A stretch of DNA of 64,000 bases. Source: Poa pratensis. Taxonomy: Eukaryota > Streptophyta > Magnoliopsida > Poales > Poaceae. The stretch is from the NCBI GenBank assembly GCA_947311845.1, contig CAMZMU010000060.1:3183983-3247982 (forward strand), in the 5' to 3' direction. This document shows positions 11,280 through 22,586 of this stretch, one piece after another. Within the stretch, counting starts at the first letter, position 1, and each line of letters begins with the position of its first letter. The position numbers and the translations under genes were made by a program. The notes under the pieces are model-generated. The model saw only the letters and a list, made by a program, of their open reading frames with translations. It searched no databases and was not told the DNA's origin.

Positions 11280-12470
11280 GAGCATCTCAAATAGGTGGTA
11301 TAATAGGGCACCAATAATGGCTTGATGTCAAATTTAGATCACCAAAATGGGGTTTCTTACATCATCAGAAAGGTATATCTCCAATAGCTGCCCTAAAATA
11401 CATCACCTTATTGGGCATGGGTGGTCCAATATTTCCCTGAAGTAACATCTGAACTTGGCATTTCATATGAAAAACATCCAAGCTTTTGATACGAACTACA
11501 TCGCAAACAACGTTCAAACTATGCATAAGATGGATTACTACGATATGTCATTCTAGCTACTACATTGCATCATATGAACTAAACGATATATTTATGCGAT
11601 AGATCTATGACCACTCGAGCGAGGAGAAGGAGTCATCTCTCCGGTCTGAGGAGTCAACGGGGATCACGGTAGAGGGGCCAGCCTCGTCTTCCTTCTTGGT
11701 CATCATCATCATCATCTTCTTCTTCTCCTCCTAGACTCGATTCCAGTAGATATCCAGCTCATACTACACGTACTGTGAATTATCCCACGCGAACCTCGCC
11801 ATCGCCTCCTCCTCGCTCACCTGGGTGTTCCACTGCTGGAGAACAACGCGGTTCTCCCGCTTCGGCGGACGGGTCACGATGTTCACCGGTGGACTGATGA
11901 ACTTTGCATCCTCTCGGGATTCGATATCCGGGAAGTTGAGCTCCGAGTGCGAAACCCCGAGCCTCCAACCGGCGATGTCGTGTGTCGGAGGACGATGTTC
12001 GCGCCTCAAACGTGCCAAGCTAGTAGCGCACGCCATCGCGCTGGAGCTCAGCGACGTAGCGGCCGGACTACCGCACCTGCACGCCCTTGAAGCTAGACTT
12101 GCTCTTTCTCTTCTTCTTCGGTTCCATGGCGCGGTAGGGGCATGGGCACGGCGGGGGCACGACTGAGGCAACGATGGCTGCGGGGTTACGAAGGGGGCAC
12201 GGGCGGCGATGGGTTGGACTTCGGCGATGGCGGTGATTTGATGCGGCTGGATTTGGGACTGCGACGACGGATAGTGATGGGACAAGATGGATTCAGCGAG
12301 GCGCGACGGTGGCGGTTGGAGAGGAATCGACATCAGCGGTGGTGGGCGCATGAACTTTCCGTGCAACAGCCTCGCGCGTGTGGAGTCCGCTTTTTGTGCA
12401 CAGCCGGAGGAATCTATATTTAGATCACCGGTTTGGCACAATTTACATCACCGACTACTGTTGGAGAGAT
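11280..12470 (-). mobile_element. Decayed PIF/Harbinger-like element carrying an AP2-type gene copy
   Basis: The left end GAGCATCTCAAATAGG follows a TAA (11277-11279). The right end near 12470 reads ACTGTTGGAGAGAT, a degraded inverse of the GAGCATCTCCAACAG end seen elsewhere in this window. Inner inverted sequence is also shared (aaatttagatcacc near 11330 and atttagatcaccgg near 12420). A second end-like motif at about 11370 (atctccaatagctgccc) suggests nesting or internal duplication. No transposase is visible. Confidence 0.55.
11605..12127 (-). pseudogene. AP2/ERF-domain protein copy, disrupted
   Basis: From an ATG at 12127 the minus strand encodes a basic leader (MEPKKKRKSKSSFKGVQVR) typical of the start of an AP2 DNA-binding domain. 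Then comes an in-frame TAG, SGRYVAEL, a second TAG, LGTFEA, and a frameshift into a frame with DIAGWRLG and LNFPDIESRE. These match the RYAAEIRD, WLGTFxTAEEAA, YDxAAWR and LNFPE landmarks of AP2/ERF factors. The C-terminal tail, rich in lysine and acidic residues, runs to a stop at 11605-11607. With two stops and a frameshift it cannot give a full protein. Its place between Harbinger-like ends suggests transposon capture. Confidence 0.8.
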
Positions 12471-12511
12471 TTTCTTTGGCCCGATATAAATTAAAAAGCG
12501 GTTAACTGCTA

Positions 12512-12775
12512 CTACCTCCGTTTTGAATGTAAGACATATCTTTTTTGTTTAAAGTCAAACAATGTAAATTTTGACCAAGTTTTTAGAAAAAATCATTAAC
12601 ATTTACAATACCAAATCAATAGCATTCGATACATCATGAAATTTTTTTTTTGATGGTGTTCATTAGTATTATAGTTGTGGCTGTTTTTTATATAATATTG
12701 GTTAAAGTTTACATTGCTTGACATTTTTCAAAAATATACGCCTTAATTTCATGAACGGATTTCAGAAACAGGGAG
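12512..12775. mobile_element. Stowaway-like MITE, 264 bp
   Basis: It starts CTACCTCCGTTTTGAATG and ends with CAGAAACAGGGAG, flanked by TA on both sides (12510-12511 and 12776-12777). Inner inverted stretches (aaagtcaaacaatgtaaatt on the left and gtttacattgcttgac on the right) confirm a hairpin structure. It ends about 100 bp upstream of the start codon of the next gene, so it sits in its promoter or 5' UTR. Confidence 0.82.
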
Positions 12776-12879
12776 TATTATTTGTCAAATCCCCAAAAGA
12801 ACTAGTCAGTTCAGTTGCCCATTTGCCAGAAAAAAAGGTTCAGTTGCCCTCGCTCGATCTAGCAGAGGGGAAACAAGCC

Positions 12880-15800
12880 ATGGATAGCTCGCCGCCCACC
12901 ATCACCGTCCACGTGAAGTTCGCCGGCCGAACCATTCCGGTGGAGGTCCCGGCGTCAGCCTCCACCGCTGAACTGAAGCTGCTCCTCCAGCCGCTCACCA
13001 ACGTCCTCCCCCGCGGCCAGAGGCTCATCTGCAAAGGCACCAAATCCCAAACCCTTACCGCCTGAACAGGATTTTGCTTCGAGTTACGAATCCTTTGCCG
13101 GTCTCTTACTTCCGTTCGATTGCAGGAAAAGTTCTCGCGGAAGCAGCGAGCCTGAGCTCGATGCAGGTGGGCGACGGATCCAAGGTTATGCTCATCGCTT
13201 CGCAGGGTCTCCATCAGGGGGTAAATCACCTCGTTCTTCCCTAATGTGTTCTATTTTCTCGTTTGCTGTACCTTTATTTTCTTCAGATGTTAGCAGTGAT
13301 TTGGTTGCAGTTATTTCAGTTCGTGAGACCGTAAGCTCTACCTTTATTTCAGTTAGCTGATCTTTTATGGTGGCTTGAACTTGTACGGAAGTAGTATTGG
13401 TTATCCGGCTAGCGAGCTTGACTTTTCGTCAGTCTTCAGTTTGATGCCCTTACTTTTGAATCATTGGGATTTTCTGATGGTTAGGGGAAATTTCTGCAAA
13501 GTCATAGTTCCTGTCATTCCACATTGCAATGTTACAATTTCATCAGTCAAATTTGAAAGCTGGGCTGACATGTTATCTAATTTGTTACAATCGATCTACT
13601 TGGCTTTACTTTCCAACAGGACGGCCCTATCACTAAGAATAGCAGTGGTCCGGCGGCAACTGCAAAGAGAACCTCAAATGTTAAGGAAAGTCACACACAA
13701 AAACAGGATATTATCAGCAAAAACCGACCGGAGCGATGGAAGATAACGGGTGTTATTGCATTGTCTGATTCCAGCTTGAAGGTATATGATTCCAACTTGT
13801 TTGCACTACCTTCCACAAATGCAAAGCAACACAGTGTAGCTGCGATTTGAGGTTTATGAAACGTCATGTAACCACCTTTCTGTATAATTAATTAAGTGTG
13901 TCTGTCAATTATGGTGCAGAAAGACAATCAATAGTTAATAGTTATTTTTATTGAGTAGAGCCAGAGGAAATAATGAAATAGTCTTGATAAGGAGTTTCTA
14001 AATATGATCAGTAAACTGACTCGAGGTCTGTACTGTTTACTGGTCTAATTAGATCTGGCACAGCATATGTGGCAATACCAAATCCATCACCAAGAAACCA
14101 GCTGATGAAAGAAAGCTTTATTTTTGCAATCACCGAGAAATTCTTTTATTCTATTATTACGTCAACAAGCCATCAATTGTATCTAATTATGAATTTTAAG
14201 CAATTTTTTTTTAAATTGGAATGCCTAATTTCTCCCTTTCCTTACAATTTGGGACTTACCTTTTGTGATCATTTTAAAAACAGGCAGTGCCGGAAGAAGT
14301 CTGGGACTGTGGCTCCTCAGTACGAGTACTAGATGTCTGTAACAACTGCATTGAAGCAATTCCACAGAAAATTGCTGCCCTTAAATCATTAAATGTAATT
14401 GTTCTTTCTCGACAAGTTGGTTGATGGATTTTATTCTTCCATTAGGAGATATAGTTGAAAGTTCATAATTTTATCTTGTAGAAATTGTTGGTAACTGCCA
14501 ATGACATATCTGATGAGGGCATCTGCTGGGAAGGTCTATCATGTGTTCAGACATTAACAGTTTTATCCTTAAGCCAAAATCCGTAGGTCTGAATTTTCAA
14601 AATCCTGTTATGTTATTCGTACTGTTAATCTTTGTTATGTTGCAAGTGGATAGAGACAAACTTTGAGCCTTTTATAATCCCCTGAATTTTATTATATCTC
14701 CTCATCTTGTACATTTGTGCTCTTACAGCCCACATGTAAATTTTTGTTGCTATTTCATCTTTCTTTGACCGAGAACACCATATATTTGGCACAAAAAGCT
14801 GAAGCACACAGGTTCATGTGTTGAAATAACAATAGAACAATTAGTAACATAATTTATATGCTTGTTATTTTTCTCAAATCTATTGTGTTGGAACCCTGTA
14901 GCTTCTTACTTGCTTAATCATCTGGGGCAAGTTGCACTCCTATATAGTAATCTTCTGTGGATGATTGGACAACTAAAAGTAGTTATTTTAGTTTGAGATA
15001 ACCATTACATTCTTGTGTTTTATCTGGCTCTTGACTCGAACCTATTTAAAGAATTTTGTCACTTTACTTTCCTCCTGCTATCGAGATGTATGTACAAATT
15101 ACCTGCCGGCAGAAAGGGCTTGTTTCACAGTCTTCGTTTGAACAGAATGTTGGCCTGATGTAATCTTGTCATAGTGTAAACTGCACACATAGGTTGTGAG
15201 CAGACTATAGTATAAACTGCACACATAGGTTGTGTGCTGGTTGTGGTGTGGATAGGGCACATGAGTTGTGTCCTGAGTAGATAGGCATGCTGCAATATGT
15301 TTGCAGCTGTCTAAGTAGTGGGTGCTAGTATGTTCTAGAGTACTATTTATATGTAATTCTTAGGCTGTAAGATAGGGCAGCATTAGAAAGCAGTAGAAGC
15401 CTCTAGAATGCGGTAGCACCGACCTTGAACCCTCTATATAAAGGAGAGGCACCCTATATGGAGGGAAGCAAGTTGCAAGCCAAGGTCCTAGCATAGGTTG
15501 CTGAGGGTAAGCATAGGTTGCTAAGGTTTGCCAGCATTTGTTGCTGTAGTGTAGCATTTGTTGTTGCACAGTAGGCATAGGTTGCCATCTTGTAGGCATT
15601 CGTTGCCTGTGTGGTGTAGCATCCGTTGCTGCAAAATCTAATAGAAAAGGAAGGCATTTGTTGCCTGAAACTGGTGTGCTCCTCTGTAGTACTAGTCCCC
15701 TGTTTTCTTCACTTGGTAGAGAGAGAACAGAGAGAAGAGAGAACAGAGAAGGAACACCTAACACAGAACACCACGTTTTGCACCGAATTTTGTTGGCAAA

Positions 15801-18302
15801 ACTAAACAGTCACTTTAGTCTGGACATGCATCTTTAGTACTCAGGATAACAAGATGGCGTGGTTTATATTATTTTTCTTTATCCTGCAGACTGGTTACTT
15901 TACCTCCGAGTTTGGGCTCATTGACCTTTCTACGTGAACTTCGCATTGCAAATAACATGCTTGATAACCTACCTGTTGAAATAGGTTTGCTGAAGCAGCT
16001 AGAGATTTTGATAGCAAACAATAATAGGTAATGTCCTAAACTTACCAGATGCTGACATCAGAATTTATATTTTCTACTTTTGTATAGGCCTTCTTAGTAT
16101 TAAGTTGATTTTGTATAAATTTGAGAAGTAATATGAGGTTGCTGGGAAGAGGGACGATTCATATGTTCAATTCTTAATTTTCTGATGATTTCATCGTAGT
16201 TGTAGGACTGGAATGATGCGAAAAAAGTAAAAAACTGAGGTTTATTAGTGGTAACGTCATAATGGTCTTTAATACTCGCAGGCTTGCATCTTGTCTGTTC
16301 CACTATAGATCTTGTAAGCTTTTCTATGAAGATCCTATCGTGCCTAGAAGTATGAGAATTACATTGGTATTGTTTGGTTAGAAAATTTAAAGCTTCCAAT
16401 GTTAGAAATTGTACTGTAGATCTTCCACATTCTGACATGATTTTCACTTGTTGGCAGGATAACTTCGCTGCCTTCCTCTATAGGAGACTGTGAATCTCTC
16501 ATAGAGGTGTGTGCCTTTTTTATCTTTCCCCCATTTCTGTTCCATTTTTCTATGCCAGTACATAGGAATGGGACGGTCCATGTCCCGTCCGATCCTCACC
16601 CTAAACTTAACTCACTTGTTTGGTTCGAAGGGTGGAATGAGTTGTTCATCACCAATTCACAAGTTCACCAAAATTCTGTCTTCATCAGGTTAACTTGTCA
16701 TCAAATCTTTTATCTGAGCTATCGGAGGCTTTTGGAAATCTTCACAATCTGAAGGTATGTGCTAACCGCTTATAGCTACATGTGAAGATGCACTCCCGAA
16801 CAAATACTATATATGCCTAATATATTACTCCCTCCATTTCTTTGTATTCGGTGGATAAATATTGTCCAAAGTCATACAGTGTAAAGTTTGACCAAGTTTA
16901 TAGGAAAAACTATCAAATGAAGACGCGTTCCGTTCCTTTTAATTAGGTGCATAAATTCTGTCCAAAGTCAAACAGTGTAAAGTTTGACCTATCAAATGAA
17001 AATTTCATTTGATAGTTTTTCCTATAAACTTGGTCAAACTTTACACTGTTTGACTTTGGACAGAATTTATGCACCTAATTAAAAGGAACGGAACGCGTCT
17101 TCATTTGATAGTTTTTCCTATAAACTTGGTCAAACTTTACACTGTTTGACTTTGGACAGAATTTATGCACCTAATTAAAAGGAACGGAACGCGTCTTGTA
17201 GTTGAATATGATAGCACAACATACTCAATGTCCAATTTGATTGACACTCTGAAATGCAGATGCTTAACCTATAAATATAGCAATTATTCTTGTCCGCAAT
17301 ATAATACCACAGCAATGTGAGCCGATATTAATGTAAATTATTACTTCATGCTGTTTTTTACCTCATGTAGGCTGAGCACGTCACTACTTTTTAATATTTC
17401 TCGGCATATTATTCATTAAATTTTGTTTAATGACTTGTGAGCCGAGAAAACCACAAAGGTTCACGCTTTAACTGTATTGCATGATATCCTTACTAAATTA
17501 GAGCTTGGACTTGTTTCATTTTATTTGGTTCATACTTGCTATCTGTCTGCTTGTGTCATACAGTGAAAACACATGATTATTAGTGTCTCTTCTGTAGATG
17601 TGCATGTGACTTATCATTGCTATCATTTATACTGAAGAGAAAACACTTGTACTATTCCTTGTTTGTAAAAACTTTCTTCCAACAGACTTTGCATCTGAGG
17701 AACAATGGTCTTAATTCCCTACCGTCGACTTTATTCAAGAACTGTTGGCGGCTTGCCACACTTGATCTCCATGGCACTGGAATCACCAATGATATTCTTC
17801 GACAGGTACAAGTTCCCCAAAAGGCTATACCCTTCATACATTGTTATTTTTTTTTGGTATCATCATTACTCTAGTGGAACTAAAATGGCTATATGCTCAC
17901 ATTTGGAAATGGAAAATTCAGTTTGACCATCTGAAGTCTGCTGTTTGTTTTGCACTTAATTCCTTTCTGTAGCTGAGTTCACTCCGGGACACTTACCCAT
18001 AATGTGGTTTCCATGTTCATACCACCATGTTAATAAGTGTTGTATTTGTTCTACATCTTGTGGAATTCTTAACTTTCTCTTGACGATATATGATGAAAAT
18101 CTTTACTGTATTGCATGTTTGACCATGGCTCAGGTGGAGACGTTTTAGTGCTAATAATGTCATTACTTGTTCCGAGCAGATTGAGGGCTGGGAGGAGTTT
18201 GACGAACGTAGGCGGCAGAAGTATCAAAAGCAGTTGGATTTCCGTGTGGGATCATCAGGCGTTTTCGATGAAGGAGCCGATGATGATGGCAGGCGTTCAT
18301 AA
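12880..18302 (+). CDS. Ubiquitin-like and leucine-rich-repeat protein (At2g30105 type)
   Basis: The ten-exon model is 12880-13036, 13126-13220, 13620-13781, 14284-14394, 14482-14582, 15890-16027, 16458-16506, 16689-16754, 17686-17805 and 18180-18302. It gives one continuous frame of 373 residues. Residues 1-84 form a ubiquitin-like fold (ITVHVKFAGRTIPVEV, LICKGKVLA, VGDGSKVMLIAS). A linker follows to about 138, then about seven leucine-rich repeats to about 333 (for example LRELRIANNMLDNLP, LEILIANNNRITSLP, LKTLHLRNNGLNSLP), and a charged tail (FDERRRQKYQKQLDF). The domain order and length match the plant 'LRR repeats and ubiquitin-like domain-containing protein' family, whose biochemical role is not established. 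The LRRs suggest a protein-binding scaffold. Intron 1 uses a GC donor. Intron 5 and intron 8 contain transposons. Confidence 0.93.
13037..13125 (+). other. GC-AG intron 1 of the UBL-LRR gene
   Basis: Exon 1 ends ...CTGCAAAG and the intron starts GCACC. It ends TTGCAG before GAAAAGTT. Only this join keeps the conserved CKGKVLA reading. Reading through would stop at TGA 13063-13065. GC donors are a known minor class. Confidence 0.75.
15148..15763 (+). mobile_element. Solo Copia-type LTR (616 bp) in intron 5 of the UBL-LRR gene
   Basis: It begins TGTTGGCC and ends CCTAACA, with perfect 5-bp target duplications CAGAA at 15143-15147 and 15764-15768. A TATA box (ctatataaag, 15433-15442) marks the likely LTR promoter. 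A degenerate minisatellite of 'gcataggttgct / gcatttgttgc' units fills about 15490-15665. No internal retrotransposon sequence remains. The orientation is inferred from the TATA box and the TG...CA ends. Confidence 0.85.
16828..17196. mobile_element. Rearranged Stowaway-like MITE with tandem and inverted copies, intron 8 of the UBL-LRR gene
   Basis: After a TA at 16826-16827 the sequence opens with CTCCCTCCATTTCTTTGTAT. Then follow an inverted copy (16921-16999) and two identical 96-bp tandem copies (17005-17100 and 17101-17196) of the same MITE segment, which reads tcatttgatagtttttccta and ends ggaacggaacgcgtct. The inverted copy lacks 17 bp but is otherwise the exact reverse complement. No clean right end (GGGAG-TA) is present. 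Confidence 0.8.
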
Positions 18303-20021
18303 GTAAATGCTTATATTGTGTCTTATTGTCCCAGAATGATCGCACAGTTGAACAGACCAAGAGCTGATGTTAATCCTTACATTCTGGATGCGTAGTTCAG
18401 TTTCTTTTCAGTACACTTGAAGACAAAGAAATGAAAAAGGGTGGTTACTCTCTGGCGGCATCCGCCAAGAGCACTAATTTTAAGTTCTCTGGAAGTTTGA
18501 AATTTTTGAAAATATGAATTCTTAGGAAGTTTTAATTTACGGAACCAAAATTCAGTATGTGAAAAGAGTACAGTAAATTGAGCAACACAATATCCGTATA
18601 TGCCTTCAGATAAAGAATCATCATGTATAAGTGTATCAAACGGGCAAGGAATTGCTTTCAGAAATAAAAAAAATATACGATATCTGGGCAGAGCAATTAA
18701 ATCATGCATATTGCATCCCCTCTCCTTCTGTTCCCGTGTGCGTCAGAAGTTTGACTGGCTTGAAGGTTGTGGCCCCAATGGAGTTCATCATGTTTCACCC
18801 CTGCCGCCCTTTTCTTTAGATTATAAATTTCTTTAAAAGCTTTAATACATACACAAATTTTCGTATTTAATTGTATTATTAGTTGAGAAGTGTGGGTGCG
18901 GTGCATGCGCACATTTACTAGTAACAACAACAGGGCAATAGCTCCCCAAAGTAAAAGTACTCATCCCCGCTATCCATATTTTACGCCGTAAACAATGCCA
19001 TAATCATAAATTTTGAATCGAATTTCATCGGAATTTGTTTAAATTACCTAAAAACATGTCCGATCAAATGACGGAACACCTTGCGTATGAGCGAGACCGA
19101 GGTGGAGGTTGGTGCCGGTGACAAGCTGCGGCCGACGAGAAAGAACAAGCAATAGTCATTGAGACGGTCGAGCGAGGGATGGAGTCCGCTCGAGTTCAGA
19201 CGACACTCACTTTTCGACCTCCCATGGTGGTGGCGATGCACTAAGCGACCAAATCCATCCATGATTGAAAACGTCAGGGGCAGCGGAGGCGGGTCGACAT
19301 GCGGTGACGCGGGGATACGTGGTGGCGGAGGCAATAATGTAATGGAGAGGTCGGCCACACAAGAGAAGAGGGGTGGGACAAATGAGTGGGTGGCTGACTA
19401 ACGGGGCCAACATGCTGGAGTGCTAACTTCCAGACAGATTGAACCACCCCTGAGAATTAGGGCACTTCTATGTGTCCAAACAAAAAACAAGTCCACGTTT
19501 GGATCGATATGCAGCCAGTTGAAACTACCTTTTTCTATGGACCTCGAACAGACCCACGAGAGTCTAAGACCCGTTTTCCTTTTCTTGTTTTGTGGTTCAG
19601 TGTATGTTTTAAGTTCGGACAGTCGTTGAACAATCGAAAGAAGAATATGGCTAGTATGACTTTATGTTTGTTTTGTAATGTTCATGTTTCTTTTTGCGGG
19701 GTTGTAATGGTCGTGGTGTGTGATTGTATCCGCTTTGCACTAACTTTTGTTTTACTACTTGACAAATCAGATGTAAGATGTCTTTACATGGCTTAAAAAA
19801 AACATACACGTAAGATCCTACAAAACATGTCAGAAATTACGAACCACAAGAGTCAAAGGAATCAATCGCGACCGCGTCCCCAGTAGTAAAATACTGTAAA
19901 ACCTGGAGTGAACTGCACGCACACACGCTCGTCAGCTCTTCCCCTGTCGGTGTCCCAGCAAGATCCCTCCCCATTCGCCGTCGCTTCCCAATCCGCGCCT
20001 CCGTCTTCCAGATCCGCTCAA
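18303..20021. other. Intergenic, with the 3' UTR of the UBL-LRR gene and the promoter of the next gene
   Basis: I see no convincing gene or complete transposon. The first few hundred bases are probably the 3' UTR. A GC-richer block at 19080-19420 contains chance open frames on both strands and no recognisable domain. 19850-20021 should hold the promoter and 5' UTR of the SUB1-like gene. Confidence 0.5.
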
Positions 20022-21902
20022 ATGCTGGGGCGCGGGGTGGGGATGTCGGCGCCGCAGTGGCGCGGGGGCGCGCTCGACCTGCGCGCAGCGCTGCGGTCGG
20101 GCGGCAACCTCCTGTTCGGGCTCTTCGTCGCCGCCGTCCTCGCGTTCACGCTCCTCGCCGCCGTCCACAGCCCCGACGACCCTCTGCTGCACCCTTCCTC
20201 CCACCAGCTCACCGCGTTCCTCACCTCCTCCACCTCCAACTCCACCTTCCTCGCCGACGACTCCGTGCTCCGCACCGGAGAGGACTTCGCTACCGGCTCC
20301 AACTCATCCGAGGCCGCCTTGTCCACCGTCGTCGCCGAGGCGCTCCCGTTCATCAAGCTGTCCGACGTCGGGTCCGAGAAAACTGAGGCGGAGACGGAGC
20401 AGTCCGTCACCGTCGACACCGACGGCAACTCGGCCGCCGAGGAGGACAAGCCTACCGTTGAGTCGGTCTCCTGCGACATGGAGGCGCCAGTGGACTGTAC
20501 GGGGGACAGGGATCTCTTCAACCTGCTCATGCGTACGGCGATCGAGAAGTTCCCCGACATCCACTTCTATCGCTTCGGCCGCCCCGTCGTCGTGCCGGAG
20601 AGCCCCATGGCGTGCGACCTCGCCTGGCGCTTCCGCCCAGCGGAAGACGCCAAGGGACGCACCACCTACTACAAGGACTACCGCCGGTTCACGCTCACCC
20701 GCGACGTCAACACGTGCTCGCTCGTCGTGGACAGCGTCGGCGAGTACCACTCTGGGACCGGCGCCAAGCGTAGCGGGCGACGCAAGGACAAGAAGGGGAA
20801 GAAGGGAAAGCGTGAGGCACCAGTGACGACCACGGATTTTGTGCCGGCCAAGACACAGATCAGGCTCGACGAGAATGCTGCCAATGCAGACACCACGACT
20901 GCTGCAGAGCAGGTGTTTGTTGTCGGCGAGGTCGTCAATGACAGCATGCCGGTGGTCGCTTCAGAGTCTGATTTCAGCCGCGGAAGGTACCTCATTTATA
21001 TTGGTGGTGGCGAGAGGTGCAAGAGCATGAACCACTACATTTGGGGTTTTTTGTGTGCGCTAGGTGAGGCACAGTTCTTGAACCGGACACTTGTTATGGA
21101 CTTCAACGTCTGCCTCAATTCACGATATACTGCCAGTGGAAAGGATGAGGGAAAAGATTTCAGACTCTACTTTGATTTCGAGCACTTGAAGGAATCTGCA
21201 TCAGTGATTGATCAGAGTCAGTTCTGGACAGATTGGGGGAAGTGGCACAAGAAGGATCGGCTGAAGAATCACTATACTGAAGACATTAAGGTGACCCCGA
21301 TGAAGCTTCGTGATGTGAAGGACACATTGATTATGAGAAAGTTTGGAAATGTTGAGCCAGATAACTACTGGTCACGTGTGTGCGAGGGTGAGACGGAGGC
21401 CATGATCAAGCGGCCATGGTATTTGTTGTGGAAATCGCGTCGCTTGATGGAGATCGTGTCTGCCATTGCCTCTCGAATGAGTTGGGATTTTGATTCGATG
21501 CACATCGTGAGAGGAGAGAAGGCCCAAAACACACAGCTGTGGCCAAACCTTGATGCAGACACCTCACCGGAAAATCTGCTTGTGACACTCAATGATAAGG
21601 TTGGTGCTGGCCGGTATTTGTACATTTCCACCGATGAGCCTGATAAATCATTCTTTGATCCACTTAACAACAAGTACAAAACACGCTTCCTGGATGATTT
21701 CAAGGATCTGTGGGATGAAAACAGTGAATGGTATGCTGAAACGAAGGAGCTAAACAATGGCAATCCAGTGGAATTCGATGGGTACATGAGGGTTGCAGTG
21801 GACACTGAGGTGTTCCTCAGGGGGAAGAGGAAGTTGGAGACATTCAACGACCTTACACGTGACTGCAAGGATGGTGTCAATACATGCGCAGCTTCCTCCT
21901 GA
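20022..21902 (+). CDS. SUB1/O-fucosyltransferase-like type II membrane protein
   Basis: This single-exon gene encodes 626 residues from ATG 20022. The open frame reaches back to 19908, but those 38 residues look like translated 5' UTR, whereas MLGRGVGMSAPQWRGG begins just ahead of a signal-anchor helix (LLFGLFVAAVLAFTLLAAV, about 30-48). A low-complexity acidic and serine-rich stem follows, then a conserved region (CDMEAPVDCTGDRDLF, MACDLAWRF), a lysine-rich insert (about 248-264) and the fucosyltransferase-like domain from about 322 (YIGGGERCKSMNHYIWGF, FLNRTLVMDFNVCLN, GRYLYISTDEP). This is the family of Arabidopsis SUB1 (At4g08810) and At4g12700, which is linked to light signalling and calcium binding, while the fold is O-fucosyltransferase. 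Topology suggests the Golgi or another endomembrane. Donor and acceptor are unknown. GC is high in the first 900 bp and falls later, as in many grass genes. Confidence 0.9.
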   Translation: MLGRGVGMSAPQWRGGALDLRAALRSGGNLLFGLFVAAVLAFTLLAAVHSPDDPLLHPSSHQLTAFLTSSTSNSTFLADDSVLRTGEDFATGSNSSEAALSTVVAEALPFIKLSDVGSEKTEAETEQSVTVDTDGNSAAEEDKPTVESVSCDMEAPVDCTGDRDLFNLLMRTAIEKFPDIHFYRFGRPVVVPESPMACDLAWRFRPAEDAKGRTTYYKDYRRFTLTRDVNTCSLVVDSVGEYHSGTGAKRSGRRKDKKGKKGKREAPVTTTDFVPAKTQIRLDENAANADTTTAAEQVFVVGEVVNDSMPVVASESDFSRGRYLIYIGGGERCKSMNHYIWGFLCALGEAQFLNRTLVMDFNVCLNSRYTASGKDEGKDFRLYFDFEHLKESASVIDQSQFWTDWGKWHKKDRLKNHYTEDIKVTPMKLRDVKDTLIMRKFGNVEPDNYWSRVCEGETEAMIKRPWYLLWKSRRLMEIVSAIASRMSWDFDSMHIVRGEKAQNTQLWPNLDADTSPENLLVTLNDKVGAGRYLYISTDEPDKSFFDPLNNKYKTRFLDDFKDLWDENSEWYAETKELNNGNPVEFDGYMRVAVDTEVFLRGKRKLETFNDLTRDCKDGVNTCAASS

Positions 21903-22375
21903 ATATCTGGTGGAGTAAGGTGAGCCGAGTCTCAGTTATTCTTCTTGATAAGAGTAATTTTGAGCTCACGTGTATTGTTGTCTTTTGAAACCCCTGGCTT
22001 TGTTGTAGCTAGCTAGTTCTTATCAGTATTTTGTTGTAACACTATTGTTGATTTTGTGCACCCAAATTACACTAGTTTGTTGAATTAATGCGCAATGAAC
22101 TTGTACCAATTGCTGAAACAATGAGTTTTGGGTCTGTTGCATTATTGGCTTATTGCAGCTGTGTTTTCTATCTCTTCTGGGTATAACTCAGCAATCACTC
22201 ACTGTTACCCGTATTATGTCTGTTCTATGTCATTTTCTGATGTTTCGACATTTCGGTATCTCGTATCCAAATCCAGTTTTATGTAACAGTATGCGAAGAG
22301 CTGAACATTAGTAGTACTGGTAGTAACTGGATACCAGTTAGTGCATTGCTTCCCCTTTTCATTTATTATGGCAGG
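21903..22375 (+). other. 3' UTR and downstream spacer of the SUB1-like gene
   Basis: This AT-rich sequence has the thymine-rich, TTGTA-containing texture of a plant 3' UTR up to about 22120. Nothing else is recognised. Confidence 0.5.
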
Positions 22376-22586
22376 AAATTGCACAACATGGTCATCGTAT
22401 CAACTATCCTGAGTTCCCCACTATTGGGGTTTTGTAACACAAACACCAATAATGGTTACGGTAGTAACAAATAGCACAAATCTACAATAGTTGTTGTTTT
22501 ACTCACTAGTTGGTGTTTTTGTTATACAAACTCAATAGCCAGGGCTTTTGCTACGCTACTCCAATAGTTGTGTGTTTGTGCAATTT
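22376..22586. mobile_element. Fold-back MITE, about 211 bp
   Basis: AAATTGCACAAC at the left and GTTTGTGCAATTT at the right are inverted. Inside, the two halves remain complementary in patches (ctattggggttttgtaacac against its inverse near 22510-22560). No clear target duplication and no coding sequence are seen, so the superfamily is unassigned. Confidence 0.55.

Noticed and set aside
20018..20560. Minus-strand open frames opposite the SUB1-like gene
   Set aside because: They are antisense shadows of GC-rich coding sequence.
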